Origin: an uncultured Latescibacterota bacterium
GTDB taxonomy: Bacteria; Latescibacterota; UBA2968; UBA8231
DNA: 64,000 nucleotides
Direction of reading: 5' to 3'
Assembly: GCA_951813615.1 (NCBI GenBank)
Contig: OX638377.1
Coordinates: forward strand, 5,925,739 to 5,989,738
A program made the position numbers and the translations under genes. Below are positions 34,947 to 44,347 of this stretch, one piece after another; positions within the stretch are counted from its first letter, which is position 1, and each line of letters opens with the position of its first letter. A model generated the notes under the pieces. The model searched no databases. It was not told the origin of the DNA and was given only the letters and a program-made list of their open reading frames with translations.

Positions 34947-35747
34947 ATGCCTACAATAAGCCCCGCCACGCCAGCCGACGCCGAATTCTTTCAGCAAAAC
35001 GGCTACATCCGCTACGAGCACTTCTTCTCCGCCGAGGAAATCGCCTCGCTGCGCCACGCCATTGACCACGCCATCGACACGCATCGCGCCCGCATCAGAG
35101 GGGCCGAGAAGGATGGCCGCGTGTCGGAAGAGTACGAGCGCGTCTTCAACCAGATGGTCAATCTCTGGACCGACTATCCGGCTGCCAAGGAAGTCGCCTT
35201 CCATCCGCGCTTGGCCGAGACCGCCCGCCGCTTGAGCGGCTGCCGCCACGTGCGCATCTACCACGATCACGCGATGATCAAGCCTCCCGGCCAAACGAGC
35301 AAGGAGACGAACTGGCATCAGGACGCGCCCTATTGGCCGATGGACCCGGTCGGCGCGCTATCGGCGTGGATCGCGGTGGACGACGTGACCGCAGACAACG
35401 GCTGCCTCCACTTTGTGCCCGGTTCGCACCAGTACGAGCGGCTCGAACCGATTAAGCTCGGCGTTGCTGGCGAGAGTATTGTCGCCAAAATGAAGGAACG
35501 GGGCTACGACGTGCCCGAGCCGGTGACCATGGACATGCCAGCCGGCGGCGTTACCTTCCACCACGGCTGCACCTTCCACTACGCCGGTCCCAACCAGACC
35601 GCTGCGCCGCGCCGCGCGTTCGCCATTATCTACATGCCCGATTATACCACGTTTACCGGGACCCACGACGCGGCTGGCGCGGCTGACGAGATGAAAGCCG
35701 GCGGCCCTTGGGACCATTCGCTGCACCCCATTCTGGCGGGCGATTGA
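34947..35747 (+). CDS. Phytanoyl-CoA dioxygenase (PhyH) family protein
   Basis: This 266-residue Fe(II)/2-oxoglutarate dioxygenase of the PhyH family has the iron-binding HxD in NWHQDAPYWPMD and the distal His in VTFHHGCTFHYAGPN, followed by an Arg (RRAFAIIYMPD) for 2-oxoglutarate. It opens with FFQQNGYIRYEHFFSAEEI, typical of the group. Such genes are very abundant in Poribacteria and Latescibacteria, which supports the suggested source. Substrate is unknown. Confidence 0.9.
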   Translation: MPTISPATPADAEFFQQNGYIRYEHFFSAEEIASLRHAIDHAIDTHRARIRGAEKDGRVSEEYERVFNQMVNLWTDYPAAKEVAFHPRLAETARRLSGCRHVRIYHDHAMIKPPGQTSKETNWHQDAPYWPMDPVGALSAWIAVDDVTADNGCLHFVPGSHQYERLEPIKLGVAGESIVAKMKERGYDVPEPVTMDMPAGGVTFHHGCTFHYAGPNQTAAPRRAFAIIYMPDYTTFTGTHDAAGAADEMKAGGPWDHSLHPILAGD

Positions 35748-35845
35748 GGCTGCGCTTCCAGACCAGCGACTATGACTCTATATTTCTTATCTTAATGGTC
35801 TATGAAAATGAGACTACTATAGCCTCAAGATCTAGGTGAGGATTC

Positions 35846-36325
35846 GTGCAAGACAATTACAAACAAGAATTAACAGACCGGTTTGTGATGGTGGTGGAAC
35901 ACCTGACCCGCCTGACGTACAGCGGTCGTCTGGATGAGTGGCAAGGGTTGGAAATGACCATTCCCCAGATTAGGACCTTGATCTTGCTGCAACACATGGG
36001 CCCCTTGCGGATGGGTATCATCTCCAGCCACTTGGACAGCACTCTTTCCGCCACGACCTCGATCGTGGACCGCTTGGTGGAAAAGGAACTGGTGAAACGG
36101 ATTTCAGATCCAAACGACCGGAGAGTCGTGCTCTGCGAATTGACGGCCCTCGGCCAAGAGGCGACGGAGCGGTTCTGGCGCCTTGGGCGGGCGCTATCCC
36201 TGCGGATGGCGGGTCTGCTAGAAGTGGAACAGTTGGAAGCCGTGGTGCAGGCATTGGAGTTGATTCAGCGGACAGAGGAAGCGTTTCGGGAACGTTCAGT
36301 TCAACGCGACCTACCGACTAAGTAG
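35846..36325 (+). CDS. MarR-family transcriptional regulator
   Basis: This 159-residue winged-helix protein has the central recognition segment GIISSHLDSTLSATTSIVDRLVEKELVKRISDPNDRRVVLCELT, which carries the DxR wing of MarR proteins. N- and C-terminal helices would form the dimer. The start is GTG at 35846 with GTGAGGAT upstream. Its target is unclear. The preceding phytanoyl-CoA dioxygenase gene is on the same strand 98 nt away, and an AT-rich spacer lies between them. Confidence 0.88.
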   Translation: MQDNYKQELTDRFVMVVEHLTRLTYSGRLDEWQGLEMTIPQIRTLILLQHMGPLRMGIISSHLDSTLSATTSIVDRLVEKELVKRISDPNDRRVVLCELTALGQEATERFWRLGRALSLRMAGLLEVEQLEAVVQALELIQRTEEAFRERSVQRDLPTK

Positions 36326-36373
36326 GGATTCCCCAGTCTCCTTATCCCTCCCTCGCTGCGAGTCTCCGTCTGT

Positions 36374-36399
36374 CTGTTCGGGCAAGCCTACCCGAACAG
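36374..36399. terminator. Perfect 9-bp hairpin after the MarR gene
   Basis: CTGTTCGGG and CCCGAACAG pair perfectly around an 8-nt loop, 49 nt after the marR stop. No T-run follows, so it may be a terminator without a U-tract or an interspersed palindrome. The rest of the gap up to 36611 shows no gene. Confidence 0.45.
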
Positions 36400-36611
36400 G
36401 CCTGTGACCAATGTCATTCAAACGGCCCTGCGATCGGTCCACGCCCCTCGTGAACCGGATCACGCTATTCCCTTGGGCCGAATCCCCAGCTTAAGTGCCA
36501 ACCCAGCCGCCTACAGTCGGTATTTAACCCCTCGTATTCCTACCTATATCCTGCTTTCCTGATGGCTTGCTTGGTCCTGACTCTGACCCAAGCCTGCCGC
36601 CCAATCTTTGC

Positions 36612-36640
36612 TTGACAGCGACTGTAGTTGTGCAATAATA
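36612..36640 (+). promoter_or_regulatory. Sigma70-type promoter for the first WD40 gene
   Basis: TTGACA (36612-36617), a 17-nt spacer and ATAATA (36635-36640) lie in an AT-rich stretch. Transcription would start near 36647, about 60 nt before the ATG at 36707. Confidence 0.6.
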
Positions 36641-36706
36641 TATATTTCCATATAATGAATTATTTTTTTATAAAAATCATTGTCTAATATAGAATATTTC
36701 TCTATT

Positions 36707-36766
36707 ATGAAAGATATATTTCTAATGAAAAACATAATGAAAGATATATTTCTGATGAAAAACATA
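36707..36766 (+). repeat. 30-bp tandem duplication at the start codon
   Basis: Two 30-bp units (36707-36736 and 36737-36766) differ by one base, and each encodes MKDIFLMKNI. They add a second and third possible start before the signal peptide. Confidence 0.9.
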
Positions 36767-39700
36767 ATTTTCAATCGAAAAACAACCGTGTCGATTCTCG
36801 TAGTGATGCTGGTGATATGTGCCTTACCAAGCACTAGCTACGGCTCCTCTGACGACATTTCGGTGGTTGCCTCCACGGCCTCTCCGTTGACGGAGGCGAC
36901 GCTGCATGAAAGCGTCGTCACTCTCACCCTTAGCGGAGGTACTTACGAGCAAGCTGACTCTGACATCAGAGATGCCGTAGCGGTATCGGGTATTGATGGC
37001 GTAACCTTCGGCGTCGAGCGCATCAGCGACACAGAAATCACCGTCAAACTGGAATTCGACGGCACCGACTTTGACACCGATGCCACCCTCACCTTCACGG
37101 TGGGAGCCGATGCCTTAGCAGGATACAACGGCCCCTCGCTCACTAGACAAATACTCGTCACTCGGTCCTTGACCCTTGAGGAGTATAGAAGTCTGGTCTA
37201 TTCGGTGGCGTTTTCACCCGATGGAACCACCATAGCTTCGGCAGGGGGGCTCTTTGATGAAACGATTCGGCTGTGGGACGTGGCAAAAAGAGAACTCATC
37301 GCCACCCTTGAAGGGCATACGGGGGCCCAGTTGGTGGTGTTTTCACCCGATGGAACCACCATAGCTTCGGCAGGGGGGCTCTTTGATGAAACGATTCGGC
37401 TGTGGGACGTGGCCAGCGGTGAACCGGTCGCCACCCTAGAAGGGCATACGGATGGGGTCCGGTCGGTGGCGTTTTCACCCGATGGAACCACCATAGCTTC
37501 GGCAGGGGGGCTCTTTGATGAAACGATTCGGCTGTGGGACGTGGCCAGCGGTGAACCGATTGCCACCCTTGAGGAGTATAGAGGTCTGGTCTATTCGGTG
37601 GCGTTTTCACCCGATGGAAAAGTACTCGCTTCCGCGTCATGGGATCGCACGATCAAGTTGTGGGACGTGGCAACGCACACGAATATCGCCACCCTTGAAG
37701 GACATACGGATGTGGTCTGGTCGGTGGCGTTTTCACCCGATGGGACGATACTCGCTTCCGCGTCAGACGATCAAACGATCAAGTTGTGGGACGTGGCAAA
37801 AAGAGAACTCATCGCCACCCTAGAAGGACATACAGATGAAGTTACTTCGGTAGCATTTTCGCCCGATGGGACGATACTCGCTTCCGCGTCAGACGATCAA
37901 ACGATCAAGTTGTGGGACATGACGACGGGTGAACCGATCACCACCCTCGAAGGGCATACTAGGAATGTCAATTCGGTGGCGTTTTCGCCCGATGGGACGA
38001 TACTCGCTTCCGCGTCAGACGATCAAACGATCAAGTTGTGGGACGTGGTAAAGTGGGGGACGGGTGGCCAACCCCGCCCGCAAACGCTGATAAAAGTCTC
38101 CGGCGATGACCAAGAAGGGATGTCCGGGGACGCATTGCCTAACCCCCTAATAGTTGAGGTGAGAGACCAGGACAATAATCCCCTACCAGATGTGCGAGTC
38201 ATCTTTACGGTCACCGCCGGTTATGGAACGCTGAGTGAACAGTCCACGATTGAGTCCGCAACGACCGATGCCAATGGCCAAGCAGAGGCGATCCTTATCC
38301 TTGGTCCCTTTCCAGGCACAAATACCGTTGAGGTCTCGCTCGGTATAGGTACGCTGGCAACGTTTAATGCCGTGGGCGTTGGAATGCTTACTCCACGGAG
38401 CATGGAGGGCGATTATCGGACGTGGCATCTACCGGATGACGCCATCATGCGTCTGGGTAAAGGAGCCATCGCTAGCGGGGACCGAGCGGTGGCCTATTCG
38501 CCCGATGGGACGCGGCTGGCAGTGGCCAGTGCAGTCGGTATCTGGCTTTACGATGTCGCCACCGGTACCGAAGTCGCCCTGCTCGAAGGGCATGAGAGGC
38601 AAGTCACGTCCGTAGCGTTTTCGCCTGACGGAACGTTGCTGGCTTCCGGATCGTGGGATGATACGGTCAAGTTGTGGGTCGTCGCAACGCACACGAATAT
38701 CGCCTCACTCGAAGGGCATTGGAATGTCACGTCCGTAGCGTTTTCGCCTGACGGAACGTTGCTGGCTTCCGGATCAGAGGATCGCACGGTCAAGCTATGG
38801 GATGTAGCAACGAATACAAATATCGCCACCCTAGAAGGGCATGAGAGGCAAGTCACGTCCGTAGCGTTTTCGCCTGACGGAACGTTGCTGGCTTCCGGGT
38901 CGAGCGATGATACGGTCAAGCTGTGGGATGTGGAAAGCGGCCAACAAAAAGCCTCCCTCGAAGGACATACGGATGAAATTACGTCCGTAGCGTTTTCGCC
39001 TGATGGAACCACCATAGCTTCGGCAGGGGGGTTCTCTGATGAAACGATTCGGCTGTGGGATGTGGAAAGCGGCCAACAAAAAGCCTCCCTCGAAGGATAT
39101 GCTACTTCCGTGGCATTTTCGTCCGATGGAGCCACCCTGGCGACGGGGGAATTTAGGACAATTCGGCTGTGGGATGTGGAAAGCGGCCAACAAAAAAACT
39201 CCCTCGAAGGACATACGGGTAGGGTCAATTCGGTGGCGTTTTCGCCTGATGGAACCACCATAGCTTCGGCAGGGGGGTTCTCTGATGAAACGATTCGGCT
39301 GTGGGATGTGGAAAGCGGCCAACAAAAAAACTCCCTCGAAGGACATCATACGGATGAAATTATTTCGGTGGCGTTTTCGCCTGACGGAACGTTGCTGGCT
39401 TCCGGGTCGTGGGATGATACGGTCAAGCTGTGGGATGTGGAAAGCGGCCAACAAAAAAACTCCCTCGAAGGACATACGGATAGGGTCAATTCGGTGGCGT
39501 TTTCGCCTGATGGAACCACCATAGCTTCGGCAGGGGGGTACTTTGATGAAACGATTCGGCTGTGGGACGTGGAAAGCGGCCAACAAAAAGCCTCCCTCGA
39601 AGGACATACGGATGCGGTCTGGTCGGTGGCGTTTTCGCCTGATGGAACGTTGCTGGCTTCCGGGTCGTGGGATAATACGGTCAAGCTATGGGACGTAGCA

Positions 39701-40540
39701 ACGCACACCAATATCGCCACACTCAAAGGGCATACGGATGCGGTCAATTCGGTGGCGTTTTCGCCCGATGGAACCACCTTGGCTTCGGCGGGGTTTGACG
39801 ATACGGTCAAGCTGTGGGATGTGGAAAGCGGCCAACAAAAAGCCTCCCTCGAAGGACATACGGATTGGGTTGCGTCCGTAGCATTTTCGCCTGATGGGAC
39901 GTTGCTGGCTTCGGCGGGGGATGACGATACGGTCAAGCTGTGGGATGTAGCAACACACACCAATATCGCCACACTCGAAGGACATACGTCTGATGTTACT
40001 TCCTTGACGTTTTCGCCTGATGGAACGTTGCTGGCTTCCGGGTCGTGGGATAATACGGTCAAGCTATGGGACGTAGCAATGCACACCAATGTCGCCACAC
40101 TTGAAGGGCATACTAGGAGAGTCAATTCGGTGGCGTTTGCGCCCGATGGCATCACGCTAGCTTCGGCGGGATCATATGACGGCACGATTCTGCTGTGGGA
40201 CGTGTCCGAGTGGACGAACTCGGGAACGGCCGTCGCGGCGAATAAGTTGATCGGCCTGCCTGACGAACTCCAGTTGCAGCAGAACGCGCCTAACCCGTTC
40301 AACAGCCAGACGGTCATCTCCTACCTCTTGCCGAAATCGGGTCCGGTGCGCTTAGAACTGTTCTCGGTGATCGGACAACGGGTGGCGGTTCTCCACCAGG
40401 GGCTGCAGCCGGCGGGCTACCACCAACTCCACTGGGAAGCCCGCGACAGCCAAGGCCGTCCCCTAGCCAGCGGCATGTATCTGTACAGGCTGGTGACAGA
40501 CGAGGGCATTCTGACGCGCAAACTCACCCTGCTGCGTTGA
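36707..40540 (+). CDS. Secreted WD40 protein: 7 blades, Big-1 domain, 14 blades, C-terminal sorting module
   Basis: After a signal peptide (NRKTTVSILVVMLVICALP, cleavage likely after SYG) comes an Ig-like domain (LTEATLHESVVTLTLSG) of a type I associate with poribacterial surface proteins. Next are seven WD40 repeats, a Big-1/invasin domain (38083-38380), fourteen more repeats, and a C-terminal module with NAPNPFNSQTVISYLL and ASGMYLYRLVTDEG. The repeats read VAFSPDGT..LAS...D.TVKLWD. The frame also has ATGs at 36737 and 36755 and a TTG at 36680; the three ATGs come from a 30-bp duplication, so the true start is open. It is probably a cell-surface binding scaffold. Confidence 0.85.
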   Translation: MKDIFLMKNIMKDIFLMKNIIFNRKTTVSILVVMLVICALPSTSYGSSDDISVVASTASPLTEATLHESVVTLTLSGGTYEQADSDIRDAVAVSGIDGVTFGVERISDTEITVKLEFDGTDFDTDATLTFTVGADALAGYNGPSLTRQILVTRSLTLEEYRSLVYSVAFSPDGTTIASAGGLFDETIRLWDVAKRELIATLEGHTGAQLVVFSPDGTTIASAGGLFDETIRLWDVASGEPVATLEGHTDGVRSVAFSPDGTTIASAGGLFDETIRLWDVASGEPIATLEEYRGLVYSVAFSPDGKVLASASWDRTIKLWDVATHTNIATLEGHTDVVWSVAFSPDGTILASASDDQTIKLWDVAKRELIATLEGHTDEVTSVAFSPDGTILASASDDQTIKLWDMTTGEPITTLEGHTRNVNSVAFSPDGTILASASDDQTIKLWDVVKWGTGGQPRPQTLIKVSGDDQEGMSGDALPNPLIVEVRDQDNNPLPDVRVIFTVTAGYGTLSEQSTIESATTDANGQAEAILILGPFPGTNTVEVSLGIGTLATFNAVGVGMLTPRSMEGDYRTWHLPDDAIMRLGKGAIASGDRAVAYSPDGTRLAVASAVGIWLYDVATGTEVALLEGHERQVTSVAFSPDGTLLASGSWDDTVKLWVVATHTNIASLEGHWNVTSVAFSPDGTLLASGSEDRTVKLWDVATNTNIATLEGHERQVTSVAFSPDGTLLASGSSDDTVKLWDVESGQQKASLEGHTDEITSVAFSPDGTTIASAGGFSDETIRLWDVESGQQKASLEGYATSVAFSSDGATLATGEFRTIRLWDVESGQQKNSLEGHTGRVNSVAFSPDGTTIASAGGFSDETIRLWDVESGQQKNSLEGHHTDEIISVAFSPDGTLLASGSWDDTVKLWDVESGQQKNSLEGHTDRVNSVAFSPDGTTIASAGGYFDETIRLWDVESGQQKASLEGHTDAVWSVAFSPDGTLLASGSWDNTVKLWDVATHTNIATLKGHTDAVNSVAFSPDGTTLASAGFDDTVKLWDVESGQQKASLEGHTDWVASVAFSPDGTLLASAGDDDTVKLWDVATHTNIATLEGHTSDVTSLTFSPDGTLLASGSWDNTVKLWDVAMHTNVATLEGHTRRVNSVAFAPDGITLASAGSYDGTILLWDVSEWTNSGTAVAANKLIGLPDELQLQQNAPNPFNSQTVISYLLPKSGPVRLELFSVIGQRVAVLHQGLQPAGYHQLHWEARDSQGRPLASGMYLYRLVTDEGILTRKLTLLR
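40200..40540 (+). repeat. C-terminal sorting-module repeat, copy 1 (copy 2 at 43945-44285)
   Basis: About 340 bp at the 3' ends of the first two WD40 genes are almost identical base for base at an offset of 3745, with only a handful of differences (for example CCTGAC/CCGAAT and CTCTTG/TTCTTG). The preceding propeller sequences are far more diverged. This indicates recent duplication or gene conversion of the sorting module alone. Confidence 0.85.
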
Positions 40541-40568
40541 ACAGTCTTCACCCCAAAGGAAAGCCCGA

Positions 40569-43500
40569 ATGAAAAAGCCCCTATTGTTCAACCTCATCCT
40601 CTTGTTGGTCGCGGTCCTATTCGTGCAGGATAGTCGCGCGGAGACCACTCTTGAAGGGCATACGTGGGATGTCACTTCAGTAGCGTTTTCGCCTGATGGG
40701 ACGATCCTTGCATCAGGGTCAGGGGATGGCACAGTCAGGCTATGGGATGTAGCGACGCGTACAAATACCGCCACTCTTGAAGACAATCTTTATGGTGTCG
40801 AATCGGTGGCGTTCTCTCCCGATGGGACAACCCTCGCTACCGCGTCTTTATATAGCATCAAGCTGTGGGATGTAGCAACGCGTACAAGTACGGACAGCCT
40901 TAAAGGGGAGTACTTCGAATCGGTAGCGTTTTCACCCGAGGGCACAACCCTCGCCACCGCATCGTTTGATGGGCTCAAACTGTGGGATGTGGCGACGCGT
41001 AAGAGTACCGCCATACTTGAAGATACGCCATATGGCGGTGTTGAATCGGTGGTGTTTTCATCCGATGGCACCCTCGCTACCGCGTCAGATGATAACATCA
41101 AGCTGTGGGACGTGGCGACGGGAAACGCCGCTATCCTTGGAGGGCATACGCGGGATGTCACGTCAGTAGCGTTTTCACGCGATGGGACGCTACTCGTCTC
41201 TGGATCGGACGATGACACAGTCAAGCTGTGGGATGTAGTGACGCGCACAAATACCGCTACTTTTGCAGGACATACAGACAACGTCACTTCGGTGGCACTA
41301 TCACCTGATGGGGCAACCATCGTTTCCGGGTCAGAGGATGGCACGGTCAAGCTGTGGGACGTGGCGACGGGAACAGCTATCGCCACACTTGAAGGTCATA
41401 CAAATGGGGTTCTTTCGGTGGCATATTCACCCGATGGGACGACGGTCGCTTCCGGGTCAGAGGATAAGACGATCAAGCTGTGGGATGTAGCTGAGGCGGT
41501 TCAGCCACAGCCTGCGGGGTTGGTGATAATATCCGGCAATGCCCAGCAAGGTACTCCCGGTGCCGCGTTGCCCTACCCCCTGATCGTCGAAGTGCAGGAT
41601 CAGTATGGGAATCCCTTACCGGGTATCGAAGTCACCTTTGCGATCACCGCCGGTGAGGGAAAGCTCAGTGGTCAGTTCACAGTTGAGCACGTAACAACCG
41701 ATGCTAATGGCCGCGCACAAGGGACGCTCACGCTTGGTCCTGGTCCGAGAACATACACTCTTGTCAGGGTATCTGCTGAACAGGGTTTTGTGATATTTGC
41801 TGTTGGAACGCCCGACACGCCGCGCAACAGAGATGGTGATTACTGGACATGGCATGTACCCGATGGCGTAACCGCACGTATGAGCAAAGGTTGGATATTG
41901 GATATCGCGTATTCGGACGATGGCGCGCGGCTGGCGGTGGGCAGTAGCATCGGTGTTTGGGTCTATGATGCACGCACTGGCATTGAAGTTGACTTCCTCA
42001 CGAGACATGCGTCTGAAGTCCGCAACGTCGCGTTCAGTCTGGATGGCAGCACCCTCGCCAGTGGCGATGGGGATGGTATCATCCATCTGTGGGATGTGAC
42101 TACAGGACAGCACCTGCACACGCTCACAGGACATACGTCTGCTATCAACAGTCTCGCGTTCAGCTTGAATGGCACGCTTGCCAGTGGCAGTTGGGGTATC
42201 ATCCGTCTGTGGGATGCGACCACAGGACAACACCTGAGAGGGTTCACGCCAAAGGATATGTTTGGAAAAGAAGGAAGTGTCAATAGCGTCGCGTTCAGTC
42301 CGGATGGCAGCACCCTCGCCAGCGCTGGAGAATCTGGCCTGAAAGGTACCATTTATCTGTGGGATGTGACCACAGGACAGCACAAAAATACGCTCACGCG
42401 TACGGGTAATTTGTTTGAGCCTAACAATTCGCTTTTCCCTTTTGAGCCTAACAATTCGCTTTTCCCTTTTGAGCCTAACAATTCGCTTTTCCCTGAGGCT
42501 ACCGATTATTATAGCGTCGCGTTCAGTCCGGATGGCAGCACCCTCGCCAGCGCTGGAAGATTGATCTCTAATGATATAATCGATCTATGGGATATGACCA
42601 CAGGACAGTACAAAAACACGCTCACGCGTACGGGTAATTTGTTTGATTTTAATCCTGACAATAATACGCTTGGCTTTATCGATTACTATAGCATTGCGTT
42701 TAGTCGGGATGGCAGCACGCTTGCCAGTGGCGGCGCAAATTTTTTTGGAGACGGCATAATCGATCTATGGGATCCGACTATGGGACAGCTCCAGCAGAGT
42801 CTCCCTGAGCAGGCATGGCCTGTGCGGAAGGTCATGTTCAGCCGGGATGGAAGGTTCGCCAGTGGAGGGGGAGAAGATCTCTATCTGTGGGATGCCACGG
42901 GACTGCCCTTGAACACAATCACAGGACATTCGTGGTTGGGTCGAAATGTCGCGTTTAGCGCGGATGGCACTCTCGCAAGTGGCAATTGGAGCGGCACAAT
43001 CGATCTGTGGAATAGAGACACATGGCAACACAAGAAGAGCCTTAAAGCGCATCCATGGGCAGTCCGCGGCGTCGCGTTCAGCCCGGATGGCAGCACGCTC
43101 GCCAGTGTGGCTGGAAAGTTAATTCATCTGTGGGATACAGTCACAGGACAGCACAAGATGAGCCTGCCCGGTGGATCCGATGGAGGTGGATCCGATGGAG
43201 GGCAAAGGCAAGGCTCTGGCCACGGCATTGGCATTGCTGGCCTCGGCCTCGGTGACACGAGCGGTGGTCTCACCGGTATTAGACTTGGTGGCATCACCTT
43301 CGGCCTTGGTGGTGGCGGTGGTGGCAGTAGTGACCCCCTCGCAGATGAACCTGTTATTTATTCGGTCGCGTTCTCAAGGGATAGCAGTATGCTTGTGGCT
43401 GGGTGTGGTGGATCAGAGTTTCATGGTTGTATTCATTTTCGAGACGCTACCACAGGAGAGTTACTGAACGAAATCACAGGACTTGAGGCGGATGTCTGGA

Positions 43501-44285
43501 GCGTCGCGTTCAGTCCAGATGGCACACTGGCCAGTGGGAGTACGGACGGTGTCATTCGTCTGTGGAATGTCTCCAGCGAACAGCCCTTGAACACGCTCGA
43601 AGGGCACACGTCTGAAGTATGGAGCGTTGCGTTCAGCTCAGATGGGAAGACACTCGCCAGTGGGAGTGCAGATGGCACCATTCGCCTGTGGGATGTCACC
43701 AGCGGCCAGCCCGAGCAGACGCTCCAAGGGCATACGAATGATGTTCGGAGCATTGCGTTCAGTCCGAATGACAGCATACTCGCCAGTGGGAGTTTGGACC
43801 GCACCATTCGCCTGTGGGATGTCGCCAGCGGCCAGCCCGAGCAGACGCTCCAAGGGCATCTATCGGAAGTGTGGAGCGTCGCGTTTAGTCGGGATGGTAG
43901 CATACTCGCCAGTGGGAGTTTAGACGGCACGATTCTGCTGTGGGACGTGTCCGAATGGACGAACTCGGGAACGGCCGTCGCGGCGAATAAGTTGATCGGC
44001 CTGCCGAATGAACTCCAGTTGCAGCAGAACGCGCCTAACCCGTTCAACAGCCAGACGGTCATCTCCTACTTCTTGCCGAAATCGGGTCCGGTGCGCTTAG
44101 AACTGTTCTCGGTGATCGGACAACGGGTGGCGGTTCTCCACCAGGGGCTGCAGCCGGCGGGCTACCACCAACTCCACTGGGAAGCCCGCGACAGCCAAGG
44201 CCGTCCCCTAGCCAGCGGCATGTATCTGTACAGGCTGGTGACAGACGAGGGCATTCTGACGCGCAAACTCACCCTGCTGCGTTGA
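40569..44285 (+). CDS. Second secreted WD40 protein, same 7 + Big-1 + 14 plan
   Basis: The 1238-residue protein starts with a signal peptide (FNLILLLVAVLFVQDSRA) preceded by AAAGGAAAG. It has seven WD40 blades, a Big-1 domain (VIISGNAQQGTPGAALPY, ~314-414), and fourteen blades starting after VPDGVTARMSKGWI. Several of these are interrupted by inserts: three copies of a nine-residue FEPNNSLFP-type unit and a ~50-residue Gly-rich linker (43170-43330). It ends in the sorting module shared with the gene before it, 28 nt away. Blade order and number match the first gene although sequences differ, so a common scaffold function is likely. Confidence 0.87.
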   Translation: MKKPLLFNLILLLVAVLFVQDSRAETTLEGHTWDVTSVAFSPDGTILASGSGDGTVRLWDVATRTNTATLEDNLYGVESVAFSPDGTTLATASLYSIKLWDVATRTSTDSLKGEYFESVAFSPEGTTLATASFDGLKLWDVATRKSTAILEDTPYGGVESVVFSSDGTLATASDDNIKLWDVATGNAAILGGHTRDVTSVAFSRDGTLLVSGSDDDTVKLWDVVTRTNTATFAGHTDNVTSVALSPDGATIVSGSEDGTVKLWDVATGTAIATLEGHTNGVLSVAYSPDGTTVASGSEDKTIKLWDVAEAVQPQPAGLVIISGNAQQGTPGAALPYPLIVEVQDQYGNPLPGIEVTFAITAGEGKLSGQFTVEHVTTDANGRAQGTLTLGPGPRTYTLVRVSAEQGFVIFAVGTPDTPRNRDGDYWTWHVPDGVTARMSKGWILDIAYSDDGARLAVGSSIGVWVYDARTGIEVDFLTRHASEVRNVAFSLDGSTLASGDGDGIIHLWDVTTGQHLHTLTGHTSAINSLAFSLNGTLASGSWGIIRLWDATTGQHLRGFTPKDMFGKEGSVNSVAFSPDGSTLASAGESGLKGTIYLWDVTTGQHKNTLTRTGNLFEPNNSLFPFEPNNSLFPFEPNNSLFPEATDYYSVAFSPDGSTLASAGRLISNDIIDLWDMTTGQYKNTLTRTGNLFDFNPDNNTLGFIDYYSIAFSRDGSTLASGGANFFGDGIIDLWDPTMGQLQQSLPEQAWPVRKVMFSRDGRFASGGGEDLYLWDATGLPLNTITGHSWLGRNVAFSADGTLASGNWSGTIDLWNRDTWQHKKSLKAHPWAVRGVAFSPDGSTLASVAGKLIHLWDTVTGQHKMSLPGGSDGGGSDGGQRQGSGHGIGIAGLGLGDTSGGLTGIRLGGITFGLGGGGGGSSDPLADEPVIYSVAFSRDSSMLVAGCGGSEFHGCIHFRDATTGELLNEITGLEADVWSVAFSPDGTLASGSTDGVIRLWNVSSEQPLNTLEGHTSEVWSVAFSSDGKTLASGSADGTIRLWDVTSGQPEQTLQGHTNDVRSIAFSPNDSILASGSLDRTIRLWDVASGQPEQTLQGHLSEVWSVAFSRDGSILASGSLDGTILLWDVSEWTNSGTAVAANKLIGLPNELQLQQNAPNPFNSQTVISYFLPKSGPVRLELFSVIGQRVAVLHQGLQPAGYHQLHWEARDSQGRPLASGMYLYRLVTDEGILTRKLTLLR
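42417..42494 (+). repeat. In-frame 27-bp tandem repeat inside a WD40 blade
   Basis: Two full 27-bp units and a third of 24 bp encode repeated EPNNSLFPF. The units are identical at the DNA level, which points to recent slippage, and they lengthen a propeller loop by nine residues per copy. Confidence 0.9.
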
Positions 44286-44347
44286 GTGTACTGGGCGCAG
44301 CAGAGTCGAAAGAAGAAAATAGTTGATAACCCAAAGGAGATAACGTT

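Noticed and set aside
36544-36834. 96-aa minus-strand ORF across the promoter of the first WD40 gene
   Set aside because: It lies over AT-rich promoter and duplicated start sequence and has no plausible start site or similarity.
37200-40200. Regular ~126-nt repeats resembling a CRISPR or satellite array
   Set aside because: The units are in one open frame and encode WD40 blades of about 42 residues; there are no unique spacers of constant length.
38548-40317. Several long minus-strand ORFs across the WD40 gene
   Set aside because: They are repeat-generated shadows with low-complexity sequence (repeated PSGENATE), no start signals and no family similarity.
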